Shown: piece after piece, positions 1 to 11,911 of the stretch | How the letters are laid out: each line of letters begins with the position of its first letter | Numbering within the stretch: the first letter of the stretch is position 1 | Source of the DNA: Oryzias latipes | Lineage: Eukaryota > Chordata > Actinopteri > Beloniformes > Adrianichthyidae | Assembly (NCBI RefSeq): GCF_002234675.1 | Contig: NC_019867.2 | Coordinates: forward strand, 406,001 to 470,000 | Direction: 5' to 3' | DNA length: 64,000 bases | Program-made: the position numbers and the translations under genes | The notes under the pieces: model-generated | Told to the model about the DNA's origin: nothing | Databases searched by the model: none | What the model saw: the letters and a program-made list of their open reading frames with translations, nothing else

Positions 1-1070
1 GTCGTTTACATCTTTTTATTAGTGTAGTGGGATTTTTCGTGACTAAACGGCCTTTATTGTGAAATCTGTGGATGAACAGTTTCTCAGCTTCCTGTTTTCA
101 TTTTCCGCTTCCGCGTGTTATAACGCTGAAAGGTCAGTCGAAGGCTGTAAGCGCTGAAACCGTGTGTCTGCAGTGATTTACCGGTTGGGACTAACCGGGC
201 AGAAACCCTCCGTTTCTGTAGGGGGGGTTGAAGCTGGACTCGTGAGTTTAACTTCTTGTTCTGACCTCTAGGCAGTTTTCAGCAGCTGGGGGGTTCTGGT
301 CAGAAGAGGCGGGTTCCGTCCATCCTGATGTTCTGCAGCTTCATGTCTGTTTATTTGTCTTCATTTTGTCTCTTTCTGCTCATGTTTTGACTTTTTTATG
401 CCCCTTTGGTTTGTTACGTAGGGGGGGGGGCTGTTTGTAAAGTTACAGTTACATTTTAACTGAAATATTTTTGGATATTTAGCAGGTTTCATTTTAAATG
501 CAGGTTTTCACATTTTGATACAATCTATTTTTTAATGTTTTATTTACTAACTACTTTTTTAGTTTGCAAGCTAAATAGTTAAAGTATTTTCTTTTATAAT
601 TAAACATTTAGTTAAGTAATTAAAAGGTGAAAATATGGATTTGAAAGATAAAACCTGCTAAAGTAAACAATAACTGTCACTTTACAAGCGGGTGGCTGTA
701 GTTTAGCACCAAAACTGTTTGGCAGTATTTCCTAAACTGAGACCACGCCCTTGCCCCCCCCATGGCAAAGCTGCTTGCCCCCCATGTTGATGCTGCAGAG
801 GGTCTCAGCTCTCCAGAGACACGGACCTCACGCTCGCCGGTGTTTGTCATCAAACGCTTTCCAGAACCTCCTTCAGATCCAGCTCGTGTGTTCTGTCCTC
901 AGGCCTGAGCCTAAAATGATGTTTTGTTGTTTCTGTGTGCAGGAGGCTGCAGTGTGCCTGGGGGGCCGTGATGCTTCACCTGCAGACAGAAGCAGCTCCT
1001 CTGTGGTGGACCTGCAGGCGCTCTGCTCACAGGTGCTGGTAGTGACCTACAGGTCGGTTCTTCAGCCACG
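1..1070. other. Upstream region of sdhaf1, no coding gene seen
   Basis: AT-rich non-coding DNA with a G9-10 run near 421. A 5' untranslated exon of sdhaf1 may lie around 60-170, where the DNA is less AT-rich and a GT-bearing stretch follows, but I cannot fix its limits. No convincing protein gene, RNA gene or transposon end was recognised. Confidence 0.4.
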
Positions 1071-1316
1071 ATGCGGCACAGCAAGCTGCAGCAGCAGGTC
1101 CTGGTTCTGTACCGACAGTTTCTGCGAGCCGCTCAGAACAAGCCCGGCTTCATCCCACGGATCCGTGACGAGTTCAGGGAGAACGCCCGCATCAAGAAGA
1201 CGGACGTGATGCACATCGAGTACCTGTTCCGGCGAGGCCAGAGGCAGCTGGAGCAGCTTCGGGACGCCAACACCAAGCAGCTGGGCTCCTTCTCCAAACC
1301 CAAAGGGTCCGGCTGA
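1071..1316 (+). CDS. sdhaf1: Succinate dehydrogenase assembly factor 1
   Basis: An 81-residue single-exon reading frame starting MRHSKLQQQVLVLYRQFLRA. The LYR tripeptide at residues 13-15, followed by F, is the LYR-motif signature. The later block IEYLFRRGQRQLEQL matches the conserved arginine-rich part of SDHAF1. In the family this mitochondrial matrix protein helps deliver Fe-S clusters to the SDHB subunit of complex II, binding the co-chaperone system through the LYR motif and SDHB through the arginine-rich region. Human SDHAF1 is longer (115 aa) because of a C-terminal tail that is absent here. The ATG is the first in frame, just after a likely acceptor-like CAG region. A poly(A) signal AATAAA lies at 1453-1458. 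Identification is by remembered family sequence; I am fairly sure. Confidence 0.88.
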   Translation: MRHSKLQQQVLVLYRQFLRAAQNKPGFIPRIRDEFRENARIKKTDVMHIEYLFRRGQRQLEQLRDANTKQLGSFSKPKGSG

Positions 1317-1452
1317 AGTCCGGCTGCCTTCAGAGTCACAGACAGACGTGAGCGAAAGGTCATTTACAGGAGAGGAGGCGCGGGCGGACGAGGCGCGGGC
1401 AGAATCCCTGTCAAGAAGTTTTCTGTAGGAGAAACCAAGATGTGCTTCAACA

Positions 1453-1458
1453 AATAAA
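1453..1458 (+). terminator. Poly(A) signal of sdhaf1
   Basis: AATAAA hexamer 137 bases after the sdhaf1 stop codon, giving a short 3' UTR. Confidence 0.6.
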
Positions 1459-1658
1459 AACCAGTTTCTGCTGCATTTAGTGTGATGTATGTAGAACCAA
1501 CGGATCAAACACAAAGAAACATTTAACTGGCTTCAAATGTGTTAAAAAATTAATATATTTAACAACTTTCTGACAAAGGTTATTTTTAAGATCTATTTTG
1601 TCTTTTACACAAACAAACGGGCGGCGCTGCCTTAGATAAAGGAGGAGGAGCTCAGTGT

Positions 1659-2765
1659 TAGGTAGGGATGGGTACCGTGCCCCGGTATTGAACCAGCCCC
1701 GGGGCCACATTCTTCAAGACGGCAGTATCGTTAGATCTGACCTGAACGGTTCTGCTATCGGTACTGGAGAAGTTACTTTTTCTTTTTTCTTTTTTGTGTC
1801 CCACAAAATGTAAGCGTTATCTGCCATATTTAACTCACCAAGTCAGTCAATTTTCCGTTAATTAATGATGATATTAATTTCGGTATTCTCGTTGAAGCGG
1901 AGAGCTCTGTCTGTCTATTTGTGTGCAGGGGGGGGGGGGGGGGGGGCTGTTGTTCAGACAGCACGCGCCACGCGCGCACACACACAAGACAAGGCAGCGC
2001 ACACACAGTCAGTGGCGATCTTGTAGGGGACACGTGAGCGCCCTAGACTAAGAACTAACGTTTCTGCGTAAAATTATTAAGTTTGCCTACCATGCTGTCA
2101 CCTTGCTGCTACGATGACCGTATGTTGCGCTGTTTGTGCAGAACAGGCTGGGGCAGCGGGAGGGGGGGTGGGGGGGCGTTGCACGCGGAGTTTACAACAA
2201 ACAGGTAGAGAGGCGGGGCTTAGACTCACCGCTTATGATTCCAGACCCGCGACAAACTATCAGCTGCTTCCTAATACTTAATAATAATTAATAACTAATG
2301 ATAGTTGTCATCCGTAAAATTAATATCATTTATTGGGTTTACTGGATTTAAAGAAAAATAAATGGAGTTGGCAAAATAGAAAGGAGTCTGCATCAAAGTG
2401 AATTTGTTTCCATCATTTAACTTAACTTAACTCTGGTGTTTGACAGACAGAAACGTCTATATTCAAGGTTGTGGAAAATGGACAAAAGATCAAATGAAAC
2501 ATCACACTCATAAATAATAAAAACAATTAGATTAAATAATTAAATAAATATCCTGTCTGGAACATTCTCATGTATAAAGTAAAATGTTTTGTTAAAAAAA
2601 CAATGCTGTTGCATAGTGAGGAAATAAAACACTTTATGTTCTTAATTTGCTATTTATTTATTTATTTATTTTCGTCCTCAAAAAGTATCGATAAGAGTAC
2701 CGGATCGATAAGCAGTATCGATAAGAGTAGTAGTATCGTTAAAACCTTAACGATACCCATCCCTA
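1659..2765. mobile_element. Non-autonomous hAT element with 8-bp target duplication
   Basis: The left end TAGGTAGGGATGGGTACCG and the inverse of the right end, TAGGGATGGGTATCG, form the terminal inverted repeats. The element is flanked by a perfect 8-bp direct repeat CTCAGTGT (1651-1658 and 2766-2773), as hAT transposase makes. Its 1107 bp hold no transposase frame; inside are a G20 run near 1928, AT-rich DNA, and GATAAG/TATCGAT-rich DNA near the right end. It sits 3' of sdhaf1 and appears to split a GGAGGAGGAG...GCTGCTGCTCC stretch. The 8-bp duplication and matching ends make the boundaries firm. The family name is not determined. Confidence 0.85.
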
Positions 2766-2789
2766 CTCAGTGTGCTGCTGCTCCTCCAC

Positions 2790-2975
2790 AGGGAGAGGAG
2801 GTCATTGATGTGGCTCAGCGTGTGGACGCCTCCCTGGGGAGGTGTTCGGGGCATGTCCCACCTGGAGGAGGCCTGCGGAAGACCCAGGACTCCATGTGGA
2901 GATTCCATCTCTCGGCTGGCCTGAGAATGCCTCGGGGTCCCCAGAGGAGCTGGAGGGGAGCTTAGACTGCTGCCC
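2790..2975 (+). mobile_element. Fragment of a LINE 3' coding end
   Basis: A stretch reading SLGRCSGHVPPGGGLRKTQD and onwards, with GGAGGAGGCC and CTCTCGGCTGGCCTGAGAATGC, resembles the widespread fish LINE segment that encodes the end of ORF2 (Gly/Arg/Pro-rich block, then W-x-D-x-x-S-x-L-A-W-E). Only about 190 bp remain, with no intact frame. This is recognition by eye; the exact clade is not known to me. Confidence 0.45.
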
Positions 2976-3487
2976 CCATGACCGAACCCCAGATGATGGA
3001 TGGGGAGTTTAGAAACAGCTGTTAAAGATTCTGGAATGTAGTGATTGTCATTACTTCCAGAACCGTATTAAAAAACCATCAGGTTTCTTTGTCAAAGGTC
3101 CAATGTTCTGCTTCTCATCTCATGGTTCTTCGGCTCAGGAGAACCCCTGCCCCCACAGCACCGCCCTGCTGAACTCTGGTCTGCAGGTTGGTTCTCTGTG
3201 AACCTCAGGTGTTCTGGTCTCTGCTCGAAACCGTCTTTCATTGGACACACGGAAGCCTGGAGGCCGTCATAAACAATAAAACTATCACGTACCAAAAGCC
3301 TCGAACTCGTCAGCAGCGTCGCAGACTGCAGTCAGTCCCAGTAACTGCCGCTGGGGGCGCTGTGCGCTCTCTGCTCCACACGGAGGCGGAAGTAAACAGG
3401 AAGTAGTTTGTGTTAGAAAAACGAGTAAAACTGACCCGTGGACGCCAGGGTCGAGCCGTGTTTGGCGGTAAACGTGTGTCTGCGGTC

Positions 3488-4899
3488 ATGAACAGCGCGG
3501 AGTTTTTTCAGCAGGTAAGGAAAACGAACGGACGGGTCACAGCGGACCCGGGACACTAACGAACCGAATTCATTGCTAAAGGTTCTGATCGGGTTCGGGA
3601 CGAACCGAGCAGAGGCTCGTGATCCAGGTGTGGGAATAGAAATGGACACTTCCGGTAAAATCATTTCACGTTCAGGTAACGATGCAGTTGTTAACGATGA
3701 CATCAGTCACGTGACTAAATATAACGCGTTACTTCTGCGCTTAAGGAACTGGCTAAAATCATCCACTATGGTGAGCAGAGTTTCCTGTCAGCCAGACAGC
3801 AGGTCTGGACTCGGGTCGGTCAGTTCCGGTCCAGGTCCTGGTTCTGGTTCTGGACTGAAGCTCCTGGACGTTCAGCTCCAAGAACATCCAACAAAAAGCA
3901 GGAAAAACGTGAATCTGTCCATCTTTAGAACAGACGGAGCAGCAGAACCTCAGCTCAGACACATCTGGTCCCCAGAGGAGGTCAGGTCCAGAACTGGTTC
4001 TGAGGAGCAGAAAAACATGGATCCAACAGAACACGTCTCCTTTCTCAGTGGTTCTGGAAGCATCTCAGAGTTTTGGGGAAAGATCTAAACTCAAATGTTG
4101 TCGTGAAACAGACAGAAATGAAGCTGGACTGGACACAGGAAGTTCTTCCAAAGCTCCACAGGAGCTCAGTTGGATGATGTTCCATGTGATCCTCAGACCT
4201 TAATAGAACCCGTGGGTCCGTCAGAACCTGCTCCTAGAGCCTCTGCTTCACGCCAGTGCTCTTGGGGAGGAAGGTTGGATTCCTCTGAAGTAAGGTTCTG
4301 TCTCCTGCAGGTGGCCTTCCTTCGGTACCTGACCTCTCAGACGGAGGAGGATCGCCGGGCTCTGGCTGTGGTGACCGGGTTACGGGTCGGTGGGGAGCTG
4401 CTGAACCGGATCACCGGCCAGGACAAAGTGGATGCTTACAAGGTGCTGAAGCAGCTGCAGAACTCTGATCCTCAGAGGGGCTCCTGTAGCAGCAATGGGG
4501 GGGTTGTGATTTATGACCCGATCGGTCCTGGGGCCAAATTAACAACAACCGGTGCTGCTGACCTTAAGGGGGGGGGGGGGGGGGGGACCACCGTTAGTGG
4601 AAGAAGGAGAGGAGGAGGGCGTGTTCTTCGGCAGAGCAAAGGACAGACAGGATGAAGGACTTAGAGCAGAACTTTGAATGGCGGAGCTACAGTTTTCCAG
4701 GACATAGTTTCTGCAGAGCGGCAGGAGTCTAACGATTTTGTCATTTCTGTCTCCTCAGAAAGCATGTATCCTGAACATCGTGCAGTTCCTCCAGCAGAAC
4801 CCGCGGGCCTCGCAGGCCCAGATCAACGCAGAGGTTCAGAAGAATGTTGTGGTTTTTGCTGCTCAGGTCAGAGCTCTGGAGACGGCTCCTCTCTGGTAA
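3488..4899 (+). CDS. Small helical protein, four coding exons, not recognised
   Basis: Exon 1 at 3488-3514 encodes MNSAEFFQQ and ends CAG|GTAAGG. Exon 2 at 3746-3802 encodes ELAKIIHYGEQSFLSARQQ and ends CAG|GTCTGG, in phase. Exon 3 begins at 4311 (VAFLRYLTSQTEEDRRALAV). Exon 4 at 4759-4899 encodes KACILNIVQFLQQNPRASQA and ends ALETAPLW followed by TAA. The end of exon 3 is uncertain: AAG|GTGCTG at 4442 keeps phase and gives about 118 residues, while a later GGG|GTTGTG near 4504 would give a slightly longer protein. The product looks all-helical, soluble and without a signal peptide. The last exon has a helix-turn-helix-like run. A poly(A) signal lies near 5070. I do not recognise the family. 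The codon-like conservation of pattern and clean splice phases support a real gene. Confidence 0.6.
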
Positions 4900-5839
4900 A
4901 GTCCTCGGAGGAGCCGTCCAGGTGTCACAGTCCTGCTGCTGGATCCATCCGCTCCTCTCTGCTTCTGGAGGAGATCAGTTCAAAGTTCATCCCATGTTTT
5001 TATCTGATTGAATGATTTTTACGTCATTCTAATCTTCTGCAGCAGCAGCTTCACGTCTGGCCGTGTTCCAATAAAGATGAAGATTCTTGTCTCAGTGCAG
5101 CAGAACTGACGTTTGTTAGAAACACATTTATCCTATAAACTAAATGAACATTGATTTTCTGGGGGGTCCAGGCTGCTGCCGCCCCTCCCTCTGCTGGGGC
5201 TTGGTGTAGATTGGGTGCTCGCTAATTTGTTTTACTCCCTGCATCCCATAATACCAGCGTCCAGAGTAGAACACACACCCACCTGAGCACAGGTACCTGC
5301 TCTCCAGGATATGGGATGCGTGTGTGTTGATCTGTAATGTGTGAGTGTGAACATGCATGTGTGTTCATGCTACCAAAGGATATGTTTGTGTGTGGATGTG
5401 TGTCCCCCCCCCCCCCATGTGTTTTTTACAGTGTTAAACTTTTTTAAACTAAACTAAACTTTTTTAAACTAAAGTTTTTTTAACTAAAGACAGGGGAAAG
5501 TATCAATGCTGACTTTATACACAGCCTGAGTACAGAAGATTGAACGTTTTTCCAGTTTAGCAACGAAACTAATTTCCACCATCAGTCCATCTATGTTAAT
5601 GTTATTCTATGTAATCTAAGTCAATTGTTAATAAAAGTTCTTTTAAGAAGAAAAAAGTGTTGTAAATCAAATACATAAGGATATTTTAGGGCTTAATTGA
5701 GATTTTAATGCATTTCTCTTCAATTTATTCAGTGAAAGTGTTTCGAACATTTAAATAAATATAAATATTAAAAAGAAATCCCACCACTTGTGGAACTAGC
5801 GGAAGTTCACTGTGGCCCCGCCTCTTTGTCTGTGTCGAC
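4900..5839. other. Intergenic DNA between the small gene and ercc6l
   Basis: Contains the 3' UTR of the upstream gene (AATAAAG near 5070), a moderately GC-rich patch at 5160-5390 that looks like a dispersed-repeat fragment ending in a GT-rich tract and a C14 run (5404-5417), then AT-rich DNA with short TTTTTTAAACTAAA direct repeats (about 5446-5490). No gene seen. Confidence 0.4.
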
Positions 5840-5845
5840 AAATCA

Positions 5846-5912
5846 TGATTGGATAAAACATGATCAGCGCGTCGAGAGCGTGCTCTGTGATTGGCTGAGA
5901 AATTGGCGGGAG
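5846..5912 (+). promoter_or_regulatory. CCAAT boxes and E2F-like site upstream of ercc6l
   Basis: Two inverted CCAAT boxes (GATTGG near 5848 and 5889) precede TTGGCGGGA at 5903-5911, which fits an E2F/DP core. This arrangement is typical of cell-cycle genes under DREAM/E2F control, and ERCC6L is a mitotic gene. The site lies about 45 bp before the earliest in-frame ATG (5956). The function is inferred from motif and position only. Confidence 0.5.
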
Positions 5913-5955
5913 GAAGCCTGTGTTTTGAGACGTTCGCCCCGCTGAGACTAGATCG

Positions 5956-8900
5956 ATGGTTTTACCGGGTTCGTTCGCTCCTGAAACGCAGGAATCCCGC
6001 TTCTATTCCTCCGGCGTGAACACTACCGGCGCCATGGACCGTCCGGAAAACTACCGGGAGGTTACGGAGGTCTCCGAAAAGTTGGAAACGTGAGTATATC
6101 GACAAGAAAAATGAAGACTGGTAGGTTAGCCGGTAGCCTCAGTGTGAGCTAGCTTAAACTTTAGAGCTCTGCTTTCAAAACCCACAGACCCGATTGGGTT
6201 CAGCGGAACCGCGTGGGCTTAAGGTTCTGATGTGAAGGACTCGAGCAGCGTCAGGACTCAGGAGACCGTTTGAATTCAAAAGAGAAACTTCGACATTTGT
6301 CCGCGTCAAACTAACCAGCAGTTCAGTCGATGATGAGACAAACTTTAATTATTTAGTGAAACTTCAGAAAACGTGACCAGAAAAAAACCATGAAGGACAT
6401 AAAAGGTCAGATCATGGATAAATAGATACTTAATGAATCTTTATTGTTTTACTTTTTATTGTGATTCTGTTTGGATACTTATTTCGGCTTTTTATGACTA
6501 TTATCTTGTGTGTTCTTGGCACTCTTATTATATTGTCCGTGCGCGTGCGCGCTTGTTTTTATAACTGATTGACTAAGAGTCCAGAATAAATTCTCTTGTC
6601 AGTTGAATATAATGTTTTAATAACTTTGTCTCATCGTCGTCATGTAAGTTCAGGTTGTTTTTGATGAAGCTTCATTTATGGGATGTTTTCTTCGCCTTGC
6701 AGGTCTTTGTCTATCAGGGCTGCTGCTGATGAAGATGATGATGAGGCGATGGAAAAGTATCAGAGGTATTAAGAGACTCTTGATTAAATGTGCCGATACA
6801 TTCAAATGTCTCAATACATCCCATAGAGATGCTAAGATACCTCTTAATTAATTAAGTGAAAATGCTTCTCTTTTTGTTTTTGCTAATCTAAATGTCTGGA
6901 TTTTATTTCTACACATTTATAAATGAAGAGAACCTGCAGCTCCAAACCACAAATGACAGTTTTTTGCTTTGCAAATAAGACCAAACCTTTTAGTTCACGC
7001 CATGAGTAAAAAGTAGGAACAGAATCTTTAATGACATAGACGTTGTCTTCATTCATAAAGTGATGTTCTGCTGCATTTCTGCTGTGTCTGTAACATCTAT
7101 GCAAAGACAACGTTATGTCACACATGAATATTTAAAAGTCTAGAAGCTCAGAGGATTTTTCTCTGTGGCTCCATTTAAACAACAATAGTTTGAGAGCATG
7201 TTAAAAGGAAAGAGGCTGATATTCAGTCGTTTCTTTCAGACTGATTTCTGAAGGTAAAGATGCTGCCAAACAAGGGGACATCGAGAAAGCGCTGGAGCTC
7301 TTTAAACTGGCCTTCAGCGTCCACCAGACTCCCAAGCTGGAGAACAGGATAAAGAAAATCCAAGAGCTTCTGTCCCAGAATGACTCTGAGGATGAGGATG
7401 ACGAGTTTGTCAACGTGAACAACAGTGGTTTCATGCTCTACAAGGAGCTGCATGACAAGCTGTACGGCTACCAGAGAGAGGGCGTGTCCTTCCTGTACGG
7501 GCTGTACAGAGACGGACGCAAAGGCGGGATTCTAGCCGACGACATGGGACTTGGGAAAACCATCCAGGTCATCTCCTTCCTCTCTGGCATGTATGACAAT
7601 GAGCTGATCAAACACACGCTGCTCATCATGCCCACGTCGCTCATCACTAACTGGATCAAGGAATTCTCCAGGTGGACTCCTGGTATGAGGGTCAAGGAGT
7701 TTCATGGCGCCAGCAAAGCAGAACGGACCAGAAGTTTGGAGAAGGTTCAAAGGAGGAGCGGCGTTGTCATCACCACATACAACATGCTGCTGAACAACTG
7801 GCAGCAGCTGTCCTCCTACCAGGGAAAGGAGTTCTGCTGGGACTACGTGATCCTGGACGAAGCGCACAAAATCAAAAATACGTCCAGCAAGACGGCCAAA
7901 AGCGCCTACGCCATCCCGTCAAAGAACAGGGTTCTGCTGACAGGAACGCCAGTCCAGAACAATCTGCGGGAGATGTGGGCTCTGTTTGACTTTGCTTGCC
8001 AAGGCACTCTCCTGGGGACAGGTAAGACCTTCAAGACGGAGTATGAGAACCCCATCACCCGAGCCAGAGAGAAGGACGCCACCCCGGGGGAGAAGGCCTT
8101 GGGCTCGCGGATGTCCGATAACCTCATGGCCATAATTAAGCCATACTTCCTCCGGAGGACAAAGGCTGAAGTGCAAAGGAATGAGTTGTGTGAGAAGGAG
8201 AAGCTGCACAGCAGTGCAGAGAACCAGGAGGACCAACCTGACCCCGCCGCGGCCATGCCCCAACTGAAGCGCAAAAACGACCTGATTGTCTGGACTTACC
8301 TGAGCGCAGTTCAGGAGGAAATCTACAGGCAGTTCATCGACCTGGACTGCATCAAGGAGCTGCTCCTCACCACCAGGTCTCCTCTGGCTGAGCTCACCGT
8401 TTTGAAGAAGCTGTGCGACCACCCCAGACTGCTCTCTACGGACGCCTTAGCGAGGCTGGGTCTGGAGGAAAACGCCGCGGACGCCGCCGCTCACGGCATT
8501 GCAGATGTGCCGGACCACACGCTGATTTCAGAGTCTGGAAAACTAGCCTTCCTTGTGGCGTTGCTGGAGAGGCTCAGAGAGGAAGGCCAGCGCACCCTCA
8601 TCTTCGCTCATTACAGGAAAGTTCTGGACATCATCGAGCGCATCCTCAACAACCGAGGTTTTAAAGTTCTCCGGCTGGATGGAACCATAACACAGATAAC
8701 GGAGAGAGAGCGGCTCATCTCTCTGTTCCAGAAAGACCGGAGCTACTCCGTCTTCCTGCTCACCACCCAGGTGGGGGGCGTCGGCATCACACTGACTGCT
8801 GCAAACAGGGTGGTCATCTACGACCCCAGCTGGAACCCGGCCACAGACGCCCAGGCTGTGGACAGGGCGTACCGCATCGGCCAGACCGAGAACGTGGTCA

Positions 8901-11900
8901 TCTACAGGCTGATCACCTGCGGAACGGTGGAGGAGAAGATCTACAGGCGGCAGGTCTTCAAAGACTCCCTGATCCGACAGAACACGGGGGACAAGAAGAA
9001 CCCTTTCAGGTACTTCAGCAAGCAGGAGCTGAAGGAGCTCTTCACCCTGGAGGACACGCGTTCATCCTCCACGCAGCTTCAGCTGCAGGCGCTGCACTCG
9101 CGGCACCGCCAGACGGACCCCCAGCTGGACCAGCACATCGCCCACCTCCACACCATGGAGATCTTCGGCATCTCCGACCACGACCTGATGTTCTCCGTGG
9201 ACGTGAACACAGATGAGGCTCCTGAGAACCCGGAGGAGCAGCACTACATCGAGGGGCGGGTCCAGAAGGCTCAGGAGCTGGTTAGGGCGGAGTCTGAGGT
9301 ACAGGTGGGTAGAATCTGAGCAGACACTCACTTACCCACAAGTTTCTGTCCTCATGAATTCATGGTGAGGCTGAGCGGCTTTAGAGAGACGAAGATCTGC
9401 TGAGAAATGAGTGTTTTCATTTTCAGATATGAATTTCCTCATTCTGATCATTTTAACTTTATTTTAAATAAACTGAAGCATGATGTCATAAAGTACACCA
9501 TTTTTGGTCTTGTCTTTAAAACTTTTTCCTTTGGAAAAATGTTTTGCATTAACGTTTAAATGTAAAAATGATAAAGAATCAGTTTTACTTTCAAACAAAT
9601 ATATAGATTTTAAAATATTTCTATAAACATATTGAAACATATTTCCAAAGGTTCTCAATAGGGTGGGGGAGGGGGGGGGGCATACCATCAGTTCTCTCCT
9701 TTTCTGCCTGTAGTAGCCAGTGATGCAGACTCCAGGCAGCATGAGATGCTGCTCTGTCATGCAGGAAACCACAGTTCTTTGGGTACCAGGGAAGAAAGTG
9801 GTCAGTCAGAAGCTCCACCCACTTCTCTGGGGTCAATAGAGCTGCTGGTCTCCGGAGGATCCAACACCCCCAGAGACTCCAGCAGCTTCAGATCTGTGCT
9901 TTCAGTAGCTGCTCAGCTGGCAGAAACTTGCTCATTCCCCCTTTATCTGCAGCAACACGCGTGTCTCTGAATCTCTTCATAGGACGATGATCATGCTTAG
10001 GTTTTCCTGAAATAACCACAGTTTTCATACTTTGACCGAGGCGTTTGACTGTTTCAGGCTTTTCAGCAGCAGAGATCCTTTTTCTTCCATACTGCTTGGA
10101 ACGTCCTTTAGTAGTTTCTCCTTTGATTGAACTCACCTGGAACACTAATCATCTCAGGTGTCTGAGGTTGATGTCAGTGATCCAAACAGACCAGAGACTC
10201 AACACCTTCCATCCTTTTAAATGGAAAACAAAGAATTGGATCTTTTTGTCATATCTACCATTTGCATAATAATTTGGAGCGTTCTCTGGATTCCCTTTGG
10301 CAGAAGTTTGTTCTCCATGGTTCTACCTTCAGAGATGAAGCTTCAGTTTCATCACATAGACCAGTGTTTCCCAGCCCTGGTCCTCGGGGAACAATGTCCT
10401 GCTCAAACACACCTGACCTTCACCTGACCTTCTGCAGAGTCTGATCAGCTGACTCAGGTGTGCATGAGCAGGACAACATGCAGGACGGTGGAGCGGGAAA
10501 CACCGACACGGTTCTGCCTTTATCTGCTTCATTATCCACAGTGACGGTCAGGGTGACTGATCGGTAAATGTCACTGTGCACCAAAGGTTGTTTTCATTTC
10601 TGTGCCACAACCAAAAGCATTGAGGAGATCCAGCGGATCCTGCAGATCTACTGCCCTCCGTCTGGTTCCGTCAGGAACGGCTCACCTGTCAGACGTGCCG
10701 TGTTCATCTGAGAATGTTTCTGTTTGCAGATGCAGATGGCGGAGAGCATGGCGACGAGCACAGAGCCGGCGTGGCTGAGGCATCCGCCCCCCCCAGACAA
10801 ACCCAGAAACCCCAAAGCGGCCCGTTCACCTCCACAGTCTGAGGTCAGCGTGTTTGAGGTGGTGGACCTGGACACTTCAGAAGAACGCTGCAGGAGACCG
10901 CCTCTGTCCCTCCAAGTGACTGATCTGACTGCAGACCCTCCCCCCCAGGACGAGTGTGAGGTTCTAGATGCAGGACCAGAACCTGGAGGTGCTGGTGGAG
11001 GAGCCTCTCTGACTGCTGCTTCTCTACAACATGACGCCGGCGTCCTGACCTCTGCTGATGACCTCAGACATCTCCACGGTGAAATCCCTTCTGAGCTGGA
11101 CCTGCACCAAACCCCCCCCCTGACAGAAGGAGATTCCAGCTCTGAAGAGAGCTTCCACCCAGATTCTTCTCGTGGAAACTTTCAGCTGCAGTTGGAGGAC
11201 AGTGGAGCCGTGGAGGATGAAGAGATGGAGGAAGAGGAGCAGAAGCTGCTGGCTAAGCTTCTGATGGACGGCAGCTTTAATGTCAACAAGTCTCTGTCAG
11301 AGAGTTGGAGCAGACGCCAGGAGGACACGTCCATGGAGGACTCGGTGGTGGGGGTGAGGAAGAAGAGAGCCCCGACAATTCAGGACAGCGATGAGGAAGA
11401 GCTGAAGTCTCCACTTGATGGCTCCTTCCAGGTTCTTGAAGCCTCCACGCCCAAGTCAGCAGCTCCTCGCCACTCACGAAAGAGCGTGGGGGGAAACGCC
11501 TCTGTGGTGTCACGGCGGTCTCTGCTTCAGTCCATCATCCAGGATGTGGAGGATGAGGACGAGGATGACGAAGATGTTTCTGGATTCAAGTCTGAAGAAA
11601 GAAACATGGACGAGCTTCAAACGGACATGAATGGAGAGACTCTAAACATGGAGGAGGAAGAGGAGGCTGAAGAAGGCTCCAGTTTGAACCTGCAGATCGA
11701 AGAGGAGCCGGAGTGTCAGAGGAAGGAGGAGCCGCTCTGTGCCGCAGAGAGCTACGAGGTCCTGGTGAAGAAGGGCAAAGAGAGCTACAGCCAGGCCAAG
11801 CTGGACGAGGCGCTGAGCTTCTTCCTCAGAGCCATCGACATCCGGCCCGGAGACCCGGAGGTCCAGTTCATGACCATCCAGTTGTACCGACAGCTGAGCC

Positions 11901-11911
11901 AGAGACCCTGA
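5956..11911 (+). CDS. ercc6l: ERCC6-like / PICH DNA translocase
   Basis: Coding exons: 6034-6089 (start MDRPENYREV), 6703-6765, 7240-9304 and 10730-11911; phases join cleanly to 1121 residues (human about 1250). An in-frame upstream ATG at 5956 could add 26 residues, so the start is ambiguous. An N-terminal TPR (about residues 41-75) is followed by a SNF2 ATPase: GGILADDMGLGKT (Walker A, about 136-147), DEAH (about 246-249), LTGTPVQNN, and in the second lobe TTQVGGVG and QAVDRAYRIGQ. The acidic, poorly ordered C-terminal exon carries a PICH-type region and a second TPR ending QLYRQLSQRP. In the family the protein coats ultrafine anaphase DNA bridges, is phosphorylated by PLK1/CDK1 and works with BEND3 through the TPRs. 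Poly(A) signal ATTAAA is near 11943. Exon 3 reads on into intron 3 to a false stop at 9319. Confidence 0.93.
9620..10145 (-). pseudogene. Tc1-like transposase relic in ercc6l intron 3
   Basis: On the minus strand, fragments read KPKHDHRPMKRFRDTRVAAD (10050-9950 region, the second helix-turn-helix block), KWVELLTDHFLPWY, and HPIENLWKY, the last being the terminal D-x-N-P-I-E-N-L-W box of Tc1 transposases in decayed form. The order fits a Tc1-family transposase, but frames are broken, the catalytic aspartates are not all visible and a G-rich run interrupts the end. No terminal inverted repeats were found. It is a dead insertion, antisense to ercc6l. Confidence 0.6.

Noticed and set aside
7201-9331. 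Several minus-strand and other-frame frames across ercc6l
   Set aside because: Shadows of the SNF2 exon; none shows a known motif.
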